Assembly: GCA_019117605.1 (NCBI GenBank)
Contig: DWZK01000037.1
Coordinates: 1-44,266 of the forward strand
DNA length: 44,266 nucleotides
DNA from: Candidatus Intestinimonas stercoravium
GTDB taxonomy: Bacteria > Bacillota > Clostridia > Oscillospirales > Oscillospiraceae
Direction: 5' to 3'
The position numbers and the translations under genes were made by a program. Positions 42,219 to 44,266 of the stretch are shown here, piece by piece (position 1 is the first letter of the stretch; each line of letters starts with the position of its first letter). The notes beneath the pieces were generated by a model. That model made no database searches, was not told the origin of the DNA, and worked only from the letters and a program-made list of their open reading frames with translations.

Positions 42219-43182
42219 ATTCTGCTTCCTGCTCCAATGCGTCGCTGAAGATCTCATGGACATGGATCAGCGAAACGACTTCACAGCGAAACCGCTCCGT
42301 CAGTTCCTTTTCGTCCAGCCAGGTCATCTGTGGCGGCACATAGCAGCCAGGATCGGCCTCTGCCTCCGTTCTGGCCTTGTGAATGGCTTTCTGGATGGAG
42401 AGCCACTGACCGTAAGCACCACCGTTCAACTGCTTTCTCAGTTTCCGAATGGCGCTTTTGTACGCTTTCTCCGCGCCGCTGGGGCCGTTGTAGTTGAGCC
42501 GGATTGCCAGTTCCTGAAAAGTCATGCCCTGCTCGTTGGGCTGGCCAATCCCCAGATAGCAGCGTACCAAGTTCAGTTCTCTGGGGCTCAGCACCTCCTC
42601 CATGCGCTGGAGGAGCAGCGTCCGGCGCATAGAGCGATCGTAGGTCTTGGTCGGGTCGCCTCCATATCCCAGGTCAAAGACGCCCTCGCCCAAAGACTCG
42701 ATCTGAAACACGGTGCGGTATTCTTCCAGTAGACGCCTGGCGACTTTGGCGGAAACCGCCAGCTTCTCCTGAATGGCGGGCAGAAGATCTGTTTCGATGT
42801 CTCGCTCATGCGTGGCATAGAGGAACGCCACCTGGCGCAGCTGGCGGTAACGGTCCAGCGGGAGCGACAGAGAAAAAGAACCTTGGGCGGCGCAGTCCCG
42901 CATGGCCGTCTCTATGGCGGGGGTCGCATAGGTCAGCAGCTTGGTTCCCATGGATGGGTCAAATCGCCGCGCCGCATCCAGCAGTGAAAGCGCCCCCTCC
43001 TGCTTGAGGTCATCTACCAGAAAGTCCTGAGAAAACTGCTCGCAGTAGCTTGTGGCCAGCATGGTCAGATATTTCTCGTTCTGGGAGAGCAGAAGCGTGG
43101 CGGCCTCTGGATCGCCGTCCTGTATGCGTTGGGCCAGCTGCTCGTTGCTTGGGCAGAGATCGTCACAGCGGTACATACTCAT
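42217..43182 (-). CDS. Sigma-70-family RNA polymerase sigma factor of a mobile element
   Basis: This 321-residue protein has sigma region 2 (DDLKQEGALSLLDAARRFDP, then LLTYATPAIETAMRD) and a region 4 helix-turn-helix (LSPRELNLVRCYLGIGQ, then MTFQELAIRLNY). A C-terminal extension of about 75 residues (from about residue 246) ends in an acidic tail. It is shorter than the housekeeping sigma and lacks region 1.1. Its ATG overlaps the stop of the DUF6076-like gene (ATGA), so the two are made together. The promoters it recognises are unknown. Confidence 0.85.
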   Translation of the reverse strand: MSMYRCDDLCPSNEQLAQRIQDGDPEAATLLLSQNEKYLTMLATSYCEQFSQDFLVDDLKQEGALSLLDAARRFDPSMGTKLLTYATPAIETAMRDCAAQGSFSLSLPLDRYRQLRQVAFLYATHERDIETDLLPAIQEKLAVSAKVARRLLEEYRTVFQIESLGEGVFDLGYGGDPTKTYDRSMRRTLLLQRMEEVLSPRELNLVRCYLGIGQPNEQGMTFQELAIRLNYNGPSGAEKAYKSAIRKLRKQLNGGAYGQWLSIQKAIHKARTEAEADPGCYVPPQMTWLDEKELTERFRCEVVSLIHVHEIFSDALEQEAE

Positions 43183-44258
43183 GGCCCGTCCTCCCGGGCA
43201 ATGCGCGCTCTCGCCTGGGCATAGATCGCTTCCTGCTCCATATCGTGTGCATAGCCGTTGGCAGCATAGTCGTTATCCATGAGCGCCTTATCCCGCAGGC
43301 TCTCCGCTACATACAGCGCTTCCTTGCGCAGCTCGTCGGAGATCTTTCCTCTCTGGTGGTGCTTGCGGATGGTGTTGGTGCGGGTGGTGAACAGGCGGTA
43401 GACCGGATGCTGTTTGTTTTGCTCCTTCTGCCGCATCATGGCGCCGTACTGCCGGCAGGTCATGCGGGGATCCTGGGGAGCAATGCCATCGCAGTATTTC
43501 GGCATATGGCCGTTGGTGGTGAGAAAGTATGTTCCACAGCCACAGCACCGGCTGGGCGCATGGCCGTGCTGCAGTCCGTTCATCAGGTCAAAGATGTAGA
43601 AGCTGATGGCATGGTCAAAGAAATACCGGTTCACAAATACGGTTTCCTTTTCCTGTTTCGGGTGTCGGGCAAAGACATAGGAGGATCTCAGATCCGGTGT
43701 GATGGTGAATGGCTCAATATCCGGTACCGACAAATCACGCATCATACTCCAGAACCATTCGCTGTTGAAGCAGTCGTGGGCGGCCATGGCGAAGAAGGTC
43801 TCTGTCCGCTTCTTCAGCCGTCGCAGATAGCCCTCCTCAAAATATCGTGCCGCCACGGCGAAGTGCTGGATGCCCAGGGGGATGCTGAAGGCGGCGACCA
43901 GATAGCGGAAGAAAAATTCCCGGACGGGCGAAGCTGGCTTCAGCAGATCATTGTGGGATGCCGGCGAAAACAGCACCTCCAATGTGTGCTGCTCCTGCCC
44001 TTTGTCCATCAGGCTGTACGGTGGACAGTGCCACAGGGCATCCAACAGCTTCTCCAGAGAGGCGCGGGTCCCGTCCAGCAGTTTGATAAATTCACCCCGC
44101 CCGGACAAGGCCAGGGCCTCCACCTGATGGCTGATGGCGCCGCCGTGGGTGACCAGTTCCCGAATGGTCTCCTCGGGAACTTTCAACAGTTCGGCGGCAA
44201 AGTGGCCGGCCGGGTAGACGGTCTCATGGAAAAAGATCTGATCCTGCCAGACATCCAT
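43179..44258 (-). CDS. DUF6076-like protein with a C-terminal zinc-binding motif
   Basis: The frame gives 359 residues from ATG 44258, but only 8 bases remain upstream and the frame stays open there, so the true start may lie outside the window. The N-terminal two thirds are helical. Residues about 240-280 hold RCCGCGTYF, then KYCDG and TCRQYG, a Cys pattern like the CGNR and YcD-type zinc fingers used for DNA or RNA binding. A basic, helical tail follows. The family assignment (DUF6076) is from memory. It is co-transcribed with the sigma factor. Confidence 0.72.
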   Translation of the reverse strand: MDVWQDQIFFHETVYPAGHFAAELLKVPEETIRELVTHGGAISHQVEALALSGRGEFIKLLDGTRASLEKLLDALWHCPPYSLMDKGQEQHTLEVLFSPASHNDLLKPASPVREFFFRYLVAAFSIPLGIQHFAVAARYFEEGYLRRLKKRTETFFAMAAHDCFNSEWFWSMMRDLSVPDIEPFTITPDLRSSYVFARHPKQEKETVFVNRYFFDHAISFYIFDLMNGLQHGHAPSRCCGCGTYFLTTNGHMPKYCDGIAPQDPRMTCRQYGAMMRQKEQNKQHPVYRLFTTRTNTIRKHHQRGKISDELRKEALYVAESLRDKALMDNDYAANGYAHDMEQEAIYAQARARIAREDGP

Positions 44259-44266
44259 TGTCAGAT

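Noticed and set aside
1-44266. tRNA, rRNA, SRP RNA, CRISPR array, complete insertion sequence
   Set aside because: No cloverleaf, rRNA core sequence, regular repeat-spacer pattern or transposase gene was found by reading both strands.

Overview
This window comes from a high-GC, spore-forming member of the Firmicutes, most likely an Oscillospiraceae-type gut anaerobe close to Flavonifractor, Lawsonibacter or Intestinimonas. The placement is inference. It rests on the high GC content, the sporulation genes spoIVA and spoVM, the Firmicutes-specific gene order remA-gmk-rpoZ-priA-def-fmt-rsmB-rlmN-prpC-prkC-rsgA-spoVM, and cdaA-cdaR and ylxM-ffh-rpsP-khpA. Nothing in the sequence fixes the genus.

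Region 1 (1-11.3 kb) is an accessory catabolic cluster. On the minus strand, in transcription order, it has an MFS carrier, a DUF362 protein with a cysteine cluster and a small unknown protein. A terminator-like hairpin follows. Then come a lambda-crystallin/carnitine-dehydrogenase-like hydroxyacid dehydrogenase, an OFA-type MFS carrier, both subunits of a CoA-transferase, a thiolase, a GntP permease and a crotonase-fold enzyme cut by the window edge. The crotonase carries His/Asp residues like those of 6-oxocamphor hydrolase (a C-C bond hydrolase) instead of the enoyl-CoA hydratase Glu. A LysR regulator is transcribed divergently. The set can be read as import of an organic or hydroxy acid, oxidation to a keto compound, hydrolytic C-C cleavage, CoA activation and thiolysis to acetyl-CoA. 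The substrate is unknown. This is the best candidate here for an undescribed system.

Region 2 (11.3-26.6 kb, minus strand) is conserved core. It runs from yicC through remA, gmk, rpoZ, priA, def, fmt, rsmB, rlmN, prpC, prkC and rsgA to the 23-residue spoVM, then a DUF3794/LysM coat protein and spoIVA. The 3' end of spoIVA, where it meets Region 1, lacks about 80 conserved C-terminal codons, as if the accessory cluster arrived there.

Region 3 (26.6-35.7 kb, minus strand) holds cdaA-cdaR (c-di-AMP synthesis), three cysteine-containing proteins (RseC family, DUF5685, DnaJ-like), a membrane protein, folD, lgt and a pair of M16 peptidase-fold proteins.

Region 4 (35.7-41.2 kb, plus strand) holds ylxM-ffh-rpsP-khpA, rimM-trmD, a DegV protein and a GNAT acetyltransferase. 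These include clear sigma-A promoters and intrinsic terminators.

Region 5 (41.2 kb to the end) begins after a 17-bp-stem terminator and an AT-rich stretch. It looks like the edge of an integrative element: DUF6809-like and DUF6550-like genes face a sigma-70-family factor that is translationally coupled to a DUF6076-like zinc-binding protein. No tRNA, rRNA, CRISPR array or complete insertion sequence was seen.
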